Positions 16,536 to 26,063 of a stretch of 64,000 nucleotides of DNA are shown here, piece after piece. A program made the position numbers and the translations under genes. How positions within the stretch are numbered: the first letter of the stretch is position 1; each line of letters starts with the position of its first letter. This stretch comes from Chitinophagales bacterium (GTDB lineage: Bacteria > Bacteroidota > Bacteroidia > Chitinophagales > Chitinophagaceae): assembly GCA_015654695.1 (NCBI GenBank), contig JAATGJ010000135.1, forward strand, positions 1 to 64,000, written 5' to 3'. Below the pieces are notes generated by a model. That model did not search any database, had not been told where the DNA came from, and saw only the letters and a list, made by a program, of their open reading frames with translations.

Positions 16536-17480
16536 ATGAATATGGTCTCTGGTTCGCTGACGATGCTTTCTGACCTGCCTGACCGGCAGGCAGGTTTTTC
16601 TTTATCTCCCCGCATAGACCAGGTAGGTGTGGAAGAAAGAGCTTCACGTTTTACCAAACGAAGTATTAAAAAAGAATCTAAACTGAATGGCCTGAAGCTG
16701 GTGCTGAACATGATTGACCTTACCACACTGGAAGGAAAAGATACAGCTGGAAAAGTAAAACAGCTTTGCTATAAAGCTATGCACCCGCATGATTCATACC
16801 CGGGCCTGCCAACTGTTGCGGCTATCTGCGTATATCCTTCTATGGTAAAAGTGGCCAAAAAAGCGCTGGGCGATTCGGGAATAAAAATCGCTTCAGTTGC
16901 TACAGCTTTTCCAGGCGGGCAAGCGCCAAAAGATGTAAAGATTCGTGATACAAAATACGCCGTGCATGAAGGAGCCGATGAAGTGGATATGGTGATCAGC
17001 CGGGGAAAATTTCATGCAGGTGAATACAATTTTGTATTTGATGAAATAGCAGCGATCAAAGAAGCCTGTGGTGAAGCAAGGTTAAAAGTTATTTTAGAAA
17101 CAGGTGAATTAGGGACATTTGATAAAGTAAGACGTGCCAGTGATATCGCCATGCATGCCGGTGCAGATTTTATTAAAACATCTACCGGAAAAATTGCTCC
17201 TGCAGCTACCATGCCGGTAACATTGGTCATGCTGGAAGCGATAAGGGATTTTTATTATAAGACAGGCAGGATGATTGGGATGAAACCCGCCGGTGGTATT
17301 TCCAAATCAAAACTGGCATTACATTATTTAGTAATGGTAAAAGAAGTGTTGGGTGAAGACTGGCTGAATAATCATTGGTTCCGTTTTGGGGCCAGCAGTT
17401 TGGCGAATGATGTGCTGATGCAGATCATGAAAGAAAAGACGGGGGTGTACCAGAGTGCAAATTATTTTAGTGTGGATTAA
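16536..17480 (+). CDS. deoC: Deoxyribose-phosphate aldolase
   Basis: A 314-residue class I aldolase of the longer DeoC type; it splits 2-deoxyribose 5-phosphate into glyceraldehyde 3-phosphate and acetaldehyde. Visible motifs: MIDLTTLEGKDT at about 66-77, VAAICVYPSMV, ADEVDMVISRGKF with the general-acid Asp, the Schiff-base Lys in DFIKTSTGKIAP, and GMKPAGGISK. The next two genes are an aldehyde dehydrogenase and an ALDH-like partner on the same strand, which fits removal of the acetaldehyde. The first ~25 residues are atypical because a palindromic repeat (16573-16595) is read through there (DLPDRQAG), so the start is uncertain; an in-frame ATG at 16563 is an alternative. Confidence 0.93.
   Translation: MNMVSGSLTMLSDLPDRQAGFSLSPRIDQVGVEERASRFTKRSIKKESKLNGLKLVLNMIDLTTLEGKDTAGKVKQLCYKAMHPHDSYPGLPTVAAICVYPSMVKVAKKALGDSGIKIASVATAFPGGQAPKDVKIRDTKYAVHEGADEVDMVISRGKFHAGEYNFVFDEIAAIKEACGEARLKVILETGELGTFDKVRRASDIAMHAGADFIKTSTGKIAPAATMPVTLVMLEAIRDFYYKTGRMIGMKPAGGISKSKLALHYLVMVKEVLGEDWLNNHWFRFGASSLANDVLMQIMKEKTGVYQSANYFSVD
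16573..16599 (+). repeat. Palindromic repeat with terminator-like form at the 5' end of deoC
   Basis: ACCTGCCTG (16573-16581) pairs perfectly with CAGGCAGGT (16587-16595) around a 5-base loop, and five T residues follow. It belongs to the same CCTGCC/GGCAGG family as 19850-19872 and 58523-58542. Placed inside the first codons of deoC, it has the outline of an intrinsic terminator. Confidence 0.6.
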
Positions 17481-17747
17481 AACCGGCCCCCTAAATCCCC
17501 ACAAGGGGACTTTTAGAGTCTGACAATTTGAAGACGCTTATTGCTATAAGAAATATAAAGTTTAATGATAAGGATTCTTCCCTTCCTCCGGAGGGGCAAA
17601 TTGAGGGAAACTTAAATAATAAACGACCGGGGTGGGTTGATGCCCAAAGAATAGAACGATGAAGAGTGCCCTTCGCTTTACTCTGGGTAAACTTGCAACC
17701 AAAGTTTATCCGTGTTAATGCTAGTGGTAACAAAAAATAATTATTAC
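17481..17747. repeat. Intergenic region made largely of dispersed repeats
   Basis: CGGCCCCCTAAATCCCCAC at 17484-17502 is the reverse orientation of the 1653-1693 element. TTCCTCCGGAGGGGCAAATT (17584-17603) and ACGACCGGGGTGGGTTG (about 17633-17649) are further GC-rich repeat pieces. No gene is visible. The block separates deoC from the aldehyde dehydrogenase. Confidence 0.6.
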
Positions 17748-19241
17748 ATGGTAAAAGCAATTGCAAAAAAAAAGAGCAACACTATCAAATTAAACTTTGA
17801 TACAAGTTGGAGCTATGCCCCGGCACCAGAAAGTAAAAGCGCAGCTACTATTAATAAGCAATATGATTTGTTTATTAATGGTGAATGGCAAAAGCCGTTG
17901 AGCAAAAAATATTTTGATACCATCAACCCGGCGACTGAAGAAAAGCTGAGTGAAGTGGCTGAGGCTGGTGTTGCCGATGTGGACAAAGCAGTGAAAGCGG
18001 CAAGAAATGCTTATGATAAAGTATGGAAGAAAATGCCGGCGAAAGAAAGAGCTAAATATATTTTTCGTATTGCCCGCATCATGCAGGAAAAAGCAAGAGA
18101 GTTAGCGGTCATCGAAACATTAGACGGGGGTAAGCCGATAAAAGAAAGCCGTGACTTTGATGTACCCACTGCGGCTAATCATTTATTTTATTATGCAGGC
18201 TGGGCCGATAAATTGGAATATGCTTTTCCCAACCGCAGAACAGAATCGCTGGGGGTTGCCGGGCAAATTACCCCTTGGAATTTTCCGTTGTTGATGGCTG
18301 CATGGAAAATTGCACCTGCATTGGCAACAGGAAACACCGTTGTATTAAAACCAGCTGAAACAACTTCCTTAACTACGTTGAAACTGGCAGAGATCATCCA
18401 GGAAGCTGACCTGCCCCCGGGTGTGGTGAATATAATTACCGGTGCAGGAGAAACAGGCGCTGCCATCGTTAATCATGCTGATATAAATAAAATTGCGTTT
18501 ACCGGTTCTACCCATGTGGGTAAAATAATTCAACGGGCTATTGCAGGCACTAATAAAAAAGCAACGCTGGAACTAGGTGGTAAAGCGGCTAATATAATTT
18601 TTGAAGATGCGCCTATTGACCAGGCGGTAGAAGGTGTGGTGAATGCTATCTTTTTTAACCAGGGTCATGTATGCTGCGCCGGTTCAAGATTATATGTACA
18701 GGAATCGGTGGCGAAAGAAGTGATACGAAAATTGCGGGACCGGATGCAATCATTGATTGTTGGCGACCCGATGGATAAGAACACTGACATTGGTGCTATC
18801 AATTCCAAAGAACAATTACACATCATTCAGAAATATATTGCTATCGGTAAAAAAGAAGGTGCGGAAATGTATGAAAGCAGTTGTGCTTTACCATCCAAAG
18901 GTTTTTGGTGCAGGCCTACGATCTTCAGCAATGTGGCGCAAAGCAACCGCATAGCGCAGGAAGAAATTTTTGGGCCGGTTCTTTCTATTCTTACTTTCAG
19001 AACGGATGATGAAGTGATTGAGAAAGCGAATAACTCACCGTATGGATTAAGCGCCGGGGTATGGACAGACAAAGGTTCCAAGATTTTCAACATGACGAAG
19101 AGAATGAGAGCTGGTGTGGTATGGGCAAATACCTTTAATAAGTTTGACCCCACATCACCGTTTGGCGGATATAAAGAAAGCGGTTTTGGAAGAGAAGGTG
19201 GATTGCATGGATTGTTGCCTTATTTGAATTTGATAAATTAA
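17748..19241 (+). CDS. Aldehyde dehydrogenase (NAD-dependent)
   Basis: A 497-residue ALDH. The ATG at 17748 gives the basic start MVKAIAKKKSN; an upstream in-frame ATG adds only 12 atypical residues. All family hallmarks are present: TPWNFPLLMAAWKIAPALA, KPAETTSLT (NAD-binding Lys), FTGSTHVGK (Rossmann), LELGGK with the general-base Glu, the catalytic Cys in FFNQGHVCCAGSR, EEIFGPVL and the C-terminal PFGGYKESGFGREGG. In the deoC neighbourhood the likely substrate is acetaldehyde from deoxyribose breakdown, giving acetate; this is inferred from context. Confidence 0.93.
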   Translation: MVKAIAKKKSNTIKLNFDTSWSYAPAPESKSAATINKQYDLFINGEWQKPLSKKYFDTINPATEEKLSEVAEAGVADVDKAVKAARNAYDKVWKKMPAKERAKYIFRIARIMQEKARELAVIETLDGGKPIKESRDFDVPTAANHLFYYAGWADKLEYAFPNRRTESLGVAGQITPWNFPLLMAAWKIAPALATGNTVVLKPAETTSLTTLKLAEIIQEADLPPGVVNIITGAGETGAAIVNHADINKIAFTGSTHVGKIIQRAIAGTNKKATLELGGKAANIIFEDAPIDQAVEGVVNAIFFNQGHVCCAGSRLYVQESVAKEVIRKLRDRMQSLIVGDPMDKNTDIGAINSKEQLHIIQKYIAIGKKEGAEMYESSCALPSKGFWCRPTIFSNVAQSNRIAQEEIFGPVLSILTFRTDDEVIEKANNSPYGLSAGVWTDKGSKIFNMTKRMRAGVVWANTFNKFDPTSPFGGYKESGFGREGGLHGLLPYLNLIN

Positions 19242-19296
19242 AAATTGCCGGTAAGACGGGAAGGCGGAAAGTTTTCTTACCGGCTAAAAAATAAAG

Positions 19297-20286
19297 ATGG
19301 AAAAAGCAATTAAAAAATCTTCGCTGAAAGTAAGTGAGAACGGTTTGGAAAAACCTACCGCGGCAGGCAAGCCTGTTTCCACCAAAAGACTGGAAGTAAT
19401 GAAGACATATAAAATTTATATCGGTGGCCAGTTTCCAAGAACAGAATCCGGTCGTTATTATATCCCCACCAATGCGGCGGGTAAAAAACTGGCGAATGTG
19501 TGCCTGAGTTCCAGGAAAGATTTTCGTGATGCCGTAGTAGCCGCGAGAGGCGCTGTCAGCGGATGGAGTGGCCGTGCCGCTTTTAACCGCAGTCAAATAT
19601 TGTATCGCATGGCAGAAATGCTGGAAGGAAGAAAAGCGCAGTTTATTGATGAATTAATACAACAGGATGCTACAAAAGCCAAAGCAGAAAAAGAAGTGAA
19701 CCTGTCTATTGACCGGCTGATCTATTATGCCGGCTGGTGTGATAAATTTCAACAACTATTCAGTTCGGTCAATCCTGTGGCATCATCTCATTTTAATTTT
19801 TCCGTTCCTGAACCAACGGGAGTGGTAAGCATCATTGCACCGCAGGGCGACCTGCCTGCCGGTAGGCAAGGTTCACTCTTAGGATTAGTTTCCGTAATTG
19901 CCCCGGTTATTGCAGGGGGAAATACCTGCGTGGTGCTTGCATCTGAAACAAAACCACTTTGCGCTGTTACGTTTGCTGAAGTATTGAATTCATCCGACCT
20001 TCCCGGTGGAGTTGTTAATATTTTAACAGGCAAACCATCTGAATTAGCAAGCTGGTTTGTGGATCACATGGACGTAAATGCAACCATCTACTGCGAAAAA
20101 GATTCTACAGTACAGAAAATGATCCGGGAAAAATCAGCCCTGAACCTGAAACGTATTTCTCTTTATGATAAGATAAACTGGTATAGTGAAGAAGGGCAAT
20201 CTCCTTATTTTATCATGGATACCCAGGAAATAAAGACCACCTGGCACCCGGTAGAGAATATCGCAGGAGCGGGAGGAGGTTATTAG
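19297..20286 (+). CDS. Aldehyde-dehydrogenase-like protein lacking the catalytic half
   Basis: A 329-residue protein that covers the ALDH N-terminal part (YKIYIGGQFPRTESG, AVVAARGAVSGWSGR, YYAGWCDK, GVVSIIAPQG, GLVSVIAPVIAGGNTCVVLAS, GVVNILTGK) but ends soon after the position of the Rossmann glycine-rich turn. There is no catalytic Cys and no LELGGK motif, so it cannot be an active ALDH on its own. The gene follows the active ALDH by 55 bp and ends in a compact tail (TTWHPVENIAGAGGGY) without a frameshift, so it looks like a stable, shortened partner. Residues DLPAGRQ come from an inserted palindromic repeat (19850-19872). Confidence 0.85.
   Translation: MEKAIKKSSLKVSENGLEKPTAAGKPVSTKRLEVMKTYKIYIGGQFPRTESGRYYIPTNAAGKKLANVCLSSRKDFRDAVVAARGAVSGWSGRAAFNRSQILYRMAEMLEGRKAQFIDELIQQDATKAKAEKEVNLSIDRLIYYAGWCDKFQQLFSSVNPVASSHFNFSVPEPTGVVSIIAPQGDLPAGRQGSLLGLVSVIAPVIAGGNTCVVLASETKPLCAVTFAEVLNSSDLPGGVVNILTGKPSELASWFVDHMDVNATIYCEKDSTVQKMIREKSALNLKRISLYDKINWYSEEGQSPYFIMDTQEIKTTWHPVENIAGAGGGY
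19850..19872. repeat. Palindromic repeat encoding DLPAGRQ in frame
   Basis: ACCTGCCTGCC / GGTAGGCAAGGT form an imperfect palindrome. The same element is at 16573-16595 and 58523-58542. Here it is read as DLPAGRQG between IIAPQG and SLLGLVSVIAP, where homologous ALDHs normally run straight from P-x-x-P/G into LLGL. Confidence 0.75.
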
Positions 20287-20344
20287 AAATCAATCCTATT
20301 ACTTAAACAACTATTTTGGTAAAGTTTTTGAATATACAAGCCAC

Positions 20345-20818
20345 ATGAAAAAAATTATCTTCCTGGTTATCGTTTTATTTTCCCTGAAATCTTTTGCGCA
20401 GAGCCAGCCTCCCCGGGCAGCGGATACTGCCTGGAAGAAAAAAATGGACACCAGTTCTATCATAGTACAAAAAGACCCCCGTATAGATCTGCTCGTAAAA
20501 AAACAAATACAGATCAATGAAGTAACCAGTCGTGATGCCAGAAAAATCGGCAAAGGCTACCGGCTGCTGATCATCAGTACCAGCAAACTGGATGAAGCTA
20601 CTGCCGCTAAAACAAAAGTCTATACTTACTTCCCTGAACTAAAAGCTTATCTATGGCACCAGGCGCCTTATTTTAAAGTCAAAGCCGGCAATTTTAAAGA
20701 AAGAAAAGATGCGGAAGATTATCAGCGAAAACTGAATGTTTATTTCCCCAAAGGTGTTTTTATTATGAATGATACAGTAGAAATGAAACCCGATAAAAAC
20801 CGGGAAGAGGACCTGTAA
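20345..20818 (+). CDS. SPOR-domain periplasmic protein
   Basis: A 157-residue protein with a signal peptide (IIFLVIVLFSLKSFAQ) and a C-terminal SPOR-like domain at about 75-145: GYRLLIISTSKLDEA, YFKVKAGNFKERKDAEDYQRK, FPKGVFIMNDTVE. SPOR domains bind peptidoglycan strands bare of stem peptides, often at the division site. It has only 58 bp upstream after the ALDH-like gene but no functional link to it is evident. Confidence 0.85.
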   Translation: MKKIIFLVIVLFSLKSFAQSQPPRAADTAWKKKMDTSSIIVQKDPRIDLLVKKQIQINEVTSRDARKIGKGYRLLIISTSKLDEATAAKTKVYTYFPELKAYLWHQAPYFKVKAGNFKERKDAEDYQRKLNVYFPKGVFIMNDTVEMKPDKNREEDL

Positions 20819-21010
20819 GCAATCATGAAAGACTTGCCTGCTTAAAAAGTATTATCCCACATTATTAGCATCCTCACAGTCTCCATACACGGACATAATA
20901 TGCTATGCTTTGTATTTTCTTCAATTACTTCTCTCTCTATTAAAAATGTACAAGTATCTGAAAATTCACGCAAGTTCTCAACCATCAGCATGAAGTAGTA
21001 TTTTTGCCCT

Positions 21011-22189
21011 ATGCTGAAAAAGATCAAAACATTAGCTAAACTATATTCCTCCGAATTTATAGAAATACGGCACCATCTTCATGCACACCCGGAATTGAGC
21101 TACCAGGAATTTGAAACATCAAAATTTGTACAGGAAAAATTGCACGGCTTTGGAATTCCTTTTGAAATAAAAGCGACCACCGGTGTAATAGGATTGATCA
21201 AAGGGAAAAACCCGGCTAAACGGATCGTTGCGCTCCGTGCTGATATGGATGCGCTTCCTATAAAAGAGGAAAATGATATTGTTTATAAATCAAAGAACGA
21301 TGGTGTAATGCATGCATGCGGTCATGATGTACATACAACTTGTTTGCTGGGCGCTGCAAAAATCCTGCATTCATTAAAAGATGAATGGGAGGGAACGGTG
21401 AAACTGATCTTTCAACCCGGCGAAGAAAAAAATCCGGGTGGCGCTAGTTTGCTGATCGAAGAAGGGGTGCTGGAAGATCCTGAACCTTCTTCCATTTTTG
21501 GTTTGCATGTGCATCCGGGGCTGGCCGTTGGTAAAATGAGTTTTCGTGCTGGTAAGGTAATGGCCAGCGCCGATGAATTATATATTACTGTAAAAGGCAA
21601 AGGCGGTCATGCCGCTGCGCCGCATGGATGTATTGACCCGATCTTAATCGCATCACATCTTATTGTTGCACTGCAGCAGATCGTCAGCCGGAATAATAAT
21701 CCGCACAACCCGACTGTTTTGTCTATAACATCCTTCCAGGGTGGTTCTACCACGAATGTAATTCCCAATGAAGTAAAGCTGAAAGGAACATTCAGGGCAA
21801 TGGATGAAGAATGGCGTTTTAAAGCACATGAAATTATCCGCAAGATGGCTACTGAGCTGGTACAGAGTATGGGTGGTGAAATTGATCTGCTGATTGATGT
21901 GGGTTATCCTTCTGTTTATAACAATGAAGTATTGAATGAACTTGCCAGGAACAAAGCGGAAGAATTTATCGGTCCTAATAATGTAGAACAAACTGAACTG
22001 AGAATGGGCGCTGAAGACTTTGGCTATTACACCCGGGAGATACCCGGTTGCTTTTTCCGGCTTGGTGTAATGAATGAAAAGAAAGGGATCACTTCAGGAG
22101 TACACACTCCTACATTTAATATTGATGAGAATGCCATTGAAACCGGGATGGGTATGATGGCGTGGCTGGGAAGCAGCGTGGAGTTTTAA
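21011..22189 (+). CDS. M20-family amidohydrolase (N-acyl amino acid hydrolase type)
   Basis: A 392-residue zinc hydrolase of the M20D/HipO-AbgB group. Metal-site motifs are in order: RADMDALPI, HACGHDVHT, FQPGEEKNPGGAS with the catalytic Glu, GLHVHP, and GAEDFGYYT near the end; the dimerisation part shows GKGGHAAAPH. It removes acyl groups from amino acids or peptides; the exact substrate (N-acetyl, hippurate-like or indole conjugates) is not readable. Cytoplasmic, no signal peptide. The 192-bp gap upstream shows no gene I can support. The secreted protein at 22211 follows after 21 bp. Confidence 0.9.
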   Translation: MLKKIKTLAKLYSSEFIEIRHHLHAHPELSYQEFETSKFVQEKLHGFGIPFEIKATTGVIGLIKGKNPAKRIVALRADMDALPIKEENDIVYKSKNDGVMHACGHDVHTTCLLGAAKILHSLKDEWEGTVKLIFQPGEEKNPGGASLLIEEGVLEDPEPSSIFGLHVHPGLAVGKMSFRAGKVMASADELYITVKGKGGHAAAPHGCIDPILIASHLIVALQQIVSRNNNPHNPTVLSITSFQGGSTTNVIPNEVKLKGTFRAMDEEWRFKAHEIIRKMATELVQSMGGEIDLLIDVGYPSVYNNEVLNELARNKAEEFIGPNNVEQTELRMGAEDFGYYTREIPGCFFRLGVMNEKKGITSGVHTPTFNIDENAIETGMGMMAWLGSSVEF

Positions 22190-22210
22190 CATACTCTCAA
22201 ATAAACCACC

Positions 22211-22687
22211 ATGAAACTTAAAAGCGTTTTTACTTTTGTTTTTTTGTCGCCCGTATTTTTTTTGTACTCGCAGGAAAATGAGGATGCATATATCAAAAAA
22301 GATTTCCTGGTAATACAATCAACTAAAAGTTATAAAACGGCTATGACTACAGCAAAGCTGGCGTCAGCTTCGGTTGGTATTGACCTGCGATTAAGAGGAT
22401 TAACTGAAAATAAAATTTCAGGGCTTAGTTTTTCCAAAGAAGATTGCAAAAAAGAAGATGTCGAATATCCCGCCTACTATGCCCGTGGCAGATGGGATGA
22501 CGGGGTATATATGAGTATAGAATATTCTAACGCATACAGTGAATTTACAAAAGGTTACTACATTGTGATAGCTGCCAGCGGGTCAAAAGATGATGCTGAA
22601 ATAAAAAACGCTTTCAAAAAAATAAAGTTAAGATACAGGGATGCCTATATTAAATCAAGTAAGGTATATATGGGTTGTATGCATTAA
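22211..22687 (+). CDS. Hypothetical secreted protein
   Basis: A 158-residue protein with an N-terminal signal peptide (SVFTFVFLSPVFFLYSQEN). The mature part is mixed alpha/beta with many Tyr (VEYPAYYARGRWDDG, YSEFTKGYYIVIAASG) and two Cys (DCKKED and the C-terminal MGCMH). The ending SGSKDDAEIKNAFKKIKLRYRD resembles a small SPOR-like or peptidoglycan-binding fold, but I do not assign a family. It follows the M20 gene closely and may share its transcript. Confidence 0.6.
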   Translation: MKLKSVFTFVFLSPVFFLYSQENEDAYIKKDFLVIQSTKSYKTAMTTAKLASASVGIDLRLRGLTENKISGLSFSKEDCKKEDVEYPAYYARGRWDDGVYMSIEYSNAYSEFTKGYYIVIAASGSKDDAEIKNAFKKIKLRYRDAYIKSSKVYMGCMH

Positions 22688-22720
22688 TTGAGTTGAAAGT
22701 GCCACAAACTCCCGCAATTA

Positions 22721-22728
22721 TAATTTTG
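22721..22728 (+). promoter_or_regulatory. Candidate promoter -7 element for the malic enzyme gene
   Basis: TAATTTTG fits TAnnTTTG and lies 60 bp before the ATG at 22788. A TTGA about 24 bp upstream is a weak -33 candidate. Confidence 0.45.
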
Positions 22729-22787
22729 TACCTTGCACCCCCAATAAGACAGGAAAGTGAAGAAAGGCATAAAACCAATAACCCAGC

Positions 22788-25136
22788 ATGGACAAAAACG
22801 AGTTACGAAAACAGCAGGCACTTGAGTATCACTCCAAAGGAAGGCCCGGAAAAATAGAAGTAGTTCCTACCAAAGAAGCTAAAACACAAAGAGATCTCTC
22901 GCTGGCTTACTCTCCCGGAGTTGCAGTTCCTTGTTTGGAAATAGCGGCGAATCCCGAAGACGTTTATAAATACACTGCCAAAGGAAACTTAGTAGCTGTG
23001 ATAAGCAATGGCACAGCCGTTCTTGGTCTTGGTGATATAGGCCCCGAAGCGGGTAAACCGGTAATGGAAGGGAAGGCTGTATTGTTTAAAATATTTGCAG
23101 ATATTGATGTATTTGATATCGAGATCAACGAAAAAGACCCGGTGAAACTAGTTCAGATCATCAAGTCGCTTGAACCTACTTTTGGCGGCATCAATTTAGA
23201 AGATATCAAATCGCCGGAATGTTTTTACATTGAACAGGAATTAAAAAAACAACTGAAGATCCCGGTCATGCACGATGACCAGCATGGTACGGCTATCATC
23301 AGCGCCGCTGCCTTATTGAATGCGCTGGAAATTCAAAAGAAAAAAATAGAAAAGGCGAAGTTTGTTGTAAACGGGGCCGGCGCCGCTGCTATTTCCTGTA
23401 TGAAATTGTATATAGCATTGGGAGCTAAAAAAGAAAACTTCCTTGTCTATGACAGTAAAGGGCTTATCAATACTGACAGGCATGATCTTGATGAAATAAA
23501 AAAAGAATTTGTCAGCAATAGCAAAGCCACTACCCTTGAACAGGGTATGAAAGATGCCGATGTCTTTATCGGGCTTAGCAAAGGAAATACACTAAGCCAG
23601 GATATGGTAAAATCAATGGCGAAGAACCCTGTCGTTTTTGCCATGGCCAATCCTGATCCTGAGATAAGCTGGGATGACGCGACTTCTGCAAGAAAAGATA
23701 TCATCATGGCGACAGGTCGCAGCGATTATCCCAACCAGGTAAATAATGTTCTTGGGTTCCCTTACATTTTCCGCGGAGCGTTGGATGTCCGCGCCACACA
23801 GATCAATGAAGCGATGAAGCTGGCAGCCGTAAGAGCATTGGCTGAAATGGCGAAGGCTCCTGTACCTGATATTGTTAACATGGCCTACAATGAGAAGCAT
23901 ATCATTTTCGGACAGAGTTATATTATCCCAAAACCCGTTGATCCAAGATTATTATCCACCGTTGCCCCTGCTGTAGCAAAAGCAGCCATGGAAAGTGGTG
24001 TAGCGCAAAAACCTATCACCGATTGGGAAGCTTATGTTACAAGCCTTGATAACCGGCTCGGTCTTGATAACCAGGTAATGCGTGCTATCGGCAACAAAGC
24101 CCGCCGCGATCCAAAACGAATAGTTTTTTCGGAAGCAGACAATCTGAAGATCCTGAAAGCGGCCCAGATCATTTTTGATGAAGGTGTGGGTTATCCCATT
24201 CTACTGGGTGATGAAATAAAGATCAGGAACATTGCAGTGGCGAATGGCATTGACCTGGAAGGCCTGCCCATTTTTGATCCAAGAAGCGACCAGATGGAAG
24301 AAAAAAGAAATCAATACGCAGAAATATTTTTTAAAAAGAGACAACGAAGAGGTTTCAATGCGTATGAAGCAAAAAAGATCATGAGGGACAGGAATCATTT
24401 TGGGTGCATGATGGTAGAGTGCGGTGATGCGGATGCGATGATCTCGGGCCTGACCAAAAATTATCCTGATACTATCCGGCCGGCGTTGCATATTATCGGA
24501 ATGGAAGATGGCGTAAAAAAGATAGCGGGTATGTACCTGATGCTGACAAAAAAAGGCCCGTTATTCCTCGCAGATACAACGGTTAACTTTAATCCTACCG
24601 CCGCAGAACTGGCGGAGATAACGCTGATGGCCGCCAAGGAAGTCCGGCATTTTAATATCATTCCGCGTATAGCGATGCTCAGCTATTCCAATTTCGGCAG
24701 CAGTGATTCACCTGAAGCAAGGTTAGTAGCTGAGGCAAGGAAGATCGTAAAAGAAAAAATGCCTTCGCTGATAGTGGATGGTGAAATGCAGGCCAATGTA
24801 GCTTTTAATAAAGAACTGCTGAAAGAGAATTATCCTTTTTCAGAATTGACCGGCAAAGATGTGAACACGCTTATTTTTCCCAATCTTGCATCGGGTAATA
24901 TAACCTATAATATATTGAAAGAGATCGGCGATGCTGATGCAGTGGGCCCTATTCTTCTTGGATTAAAAAAACCGGTTCACGTATTACAGTTAGGCAGTTC
25001 GGTCCGCAGTATTTTCAATATGGCGCTGATAGCTGTATTGGATGCACAGATAAAATGCAAAAATGTTTCAACAGAAGATATCGTAAACAAGTCTCCCTGG
25101 TGGAAACGGTTTAAAAAAGTAAGCAAAGATATATAA
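22788..25136 (+). CDS. maeB: NADP-dependent malic enzyme fused to a phosphotransacetylase-like domain
   Basis: A 782-residue MaeB-type protein, the usual ~760-780 residues. The malic enzyme part (about 1-420) has [14 protein letters not shown], the dinucleotide site [34 protein letters not shown] and MANPDPEI. It decarboxylates malate to pyruvate with reduction of NADP. The second half (about 430-775) is phosphotransacetylase-like ([72 protein letters not shown]) and is thought to act as an acetyl-CoA-sensing regulatory domain in this family rather than an enzyme. A single-gene transcript is likely. Confidence 0.94.
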   Translation: MDKNELRKQQALEYHSKGRPGKIEVVPTKEAKTQRDLSLAYSPGVAVPCLEIAANPEDVYKYTAKGNLVAVISNGTAVLGLGDIGPEAGKPVMEGKAVLFKIFADIDVFDIEINEKDPVKLVQIIKSLEPTFGGINLEDIKSPECFYIEQELKKQLKIPVMHDDQHGTAIISAAALLNALEIQKKKIEKAKFVVNGAGAAAISCMKLYIALGAKKENFLVYDSKGLINTDRHDLDEIKKEFVSNSKATTLEQGMKDADVFIGLSKGNTLSQDMVKSMAKNPVVFAMANPDPEISWDDATSARKDIIMATGRSDYPNQVNNVLGFPYIFRGALDVRATQINEAMKLAAVRALAEMAKAPVPDIVNMAYNEKHIIFGQSYIIPKPVDPRLLSTVAPAVAKAAMESGVAQKPITDWEAYVTSLDNRLGLDNQVMRAIGNKARRDPKRIVFSEADNLKILKAAQIIFDEGVGYPILLGDEIKIRNIAVANGIDLEGLPIFDPRSDQMEEKRNQYAEIFFKKRQRRGFNAYEAKKIMRDRNHFGCMMVECGDADAMISGLTKNYPDTIRPALHIIGMEDGVKKIAGMYLMLTKKGPLFLADTTVNFNPTAAELAEITLMAAKEVRHFNIIPRIAMLSYSNFGSSDSPEARLVAEARKIVKEKMPSLIVDGEMQANVAFNKELLKENYPFSELTGKDVNTLIFPNLASGNITYNILKEIGDADAVGPILLGLKKPVHVLQLGSSVRSIFNMALIAVLDAQIKCKNVSTEDIVNKSPWWKRFKKVSKDI

Positions 25137-25281
25137 GGAAGTTTAGCAGTTCAGGCAAGTGTTCTTTTCTTCTGAAATACGCTTGCACTATTCAACAATA
25201 TTAAAACTTTCAATACTATTCAACTTTTAATCTTCCAAACCGTTTCCTCATTTCGTTGTATTTTGCAGCCTAAATTTTTCA

Positions 25282-26019
25282 ATGACCATTTTCAGTGACA
25301 TAGGCCAGTACCTTTTGATGATCAAAGGCATGTTCTCAAAACCCGAGAACGGCAAGATGTACTGGAAAGAATTCATGCACCAATGCACTGAGATTGGTAT
25401 CGGCTCTTTAGGTATCGTAGCTATCATTTCTGTTTTTATCGGTGCGGTGTCCACTATCCAGACAGCTTACCAGTTGGTAAGCCCGCTTATCCCCGCTTCC
25501 GCCATTGCACAAATTGTCCGGGATACGGTTATTCTTGAGTTTGCCCCTACACTCGTATGTATAGTGCTGGCGGGCGTTGCAGGCAGCCGCATCGCCAGTG
25601 AACTCGGTAACATGAGAGTAAGCGAACAAATAGATGCCCTGGAGATAATGGGGATTAATACCAAAGCCTATTTAATACTGCCAAAAATAGCAGCAGCTTT
25701 ATTTATGATACCGCTTTTAGTAGTGATCGCTATGGTACTGGGCATCTGGGGTGGCCGCCTGGCGGGATCTATGGCGGGAATTGTTTCCGGCTCCACGTTC
25801 GACAAAGGCCTGCTGGAATCTTTTGTACCTTATAATGTCATCTTTGCACTGGTGAAAGCGTATGTATTTGCATTCATCATTTCCAGTATCCCTTCCTTTT
25901 ATGGTTATTATGTAAAAGGCGGTGCACTGGAGATCGGGCGTGCCAGTACAAAAGCTGTGGTCGTCAGTTGCATTTTGATATTGTTTGCGGATTATGTATT
26001 GTCGGCGCTATTGCTATAA
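25282..26019 (+). CDS. mlaE: MlaE/YrbE-family ABC transporter permease
   Basis: A 245-residue inner-membrane protein with five to six hydrophobic segments and the MlaE signature: GIGSLGIVAIISVFIGAVST, LEFAPTLVCIVLAGVAGSR, ELGNMRVSEQIDALEIMGI, and a C-terminal YYVKGGALEIGRASTKAVV. It forms the membrane core of a phospholipid transporter that moves lipids between the two membranes. The ATPase gene follows at 26474, separated by a small unrelated gene. The substrate-binding MlaD-type protein is not in this part of the window. Confidence 0.9.
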   Translation: MTIFSDIGQYLLMIKGMFSKPENGKMYWKEFMHQCTEIGIGSLGIVAIISVFIGAVSTIQTAYQLVSPLIPASAIAQIVRDTVILEFAPTLVCIVLAGVAGSRIASELGNMRVSEQIDALEIMGINTKAYLILPKIAAALFMIPLLVVIAMVLGIWGGRLAGSMAGIVSGSTFDKGLLESFVPYNVIFALVKAYVFAFIISSIPSFYGYYVKGGALEIGRASTKAVVVSCILILFADYVLSALLL

Positions 26020-26063
26020 TGGTCAATGAGTCAATTGTCATTTAGTCATTAAACCTTACTAAT

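Noticed and set aside
20842-21027. 61-codon minus-strand frame in the gap before the M20 gene
   Set aside because: No recognisable family, signal or promoter; overlaps the M20 start.
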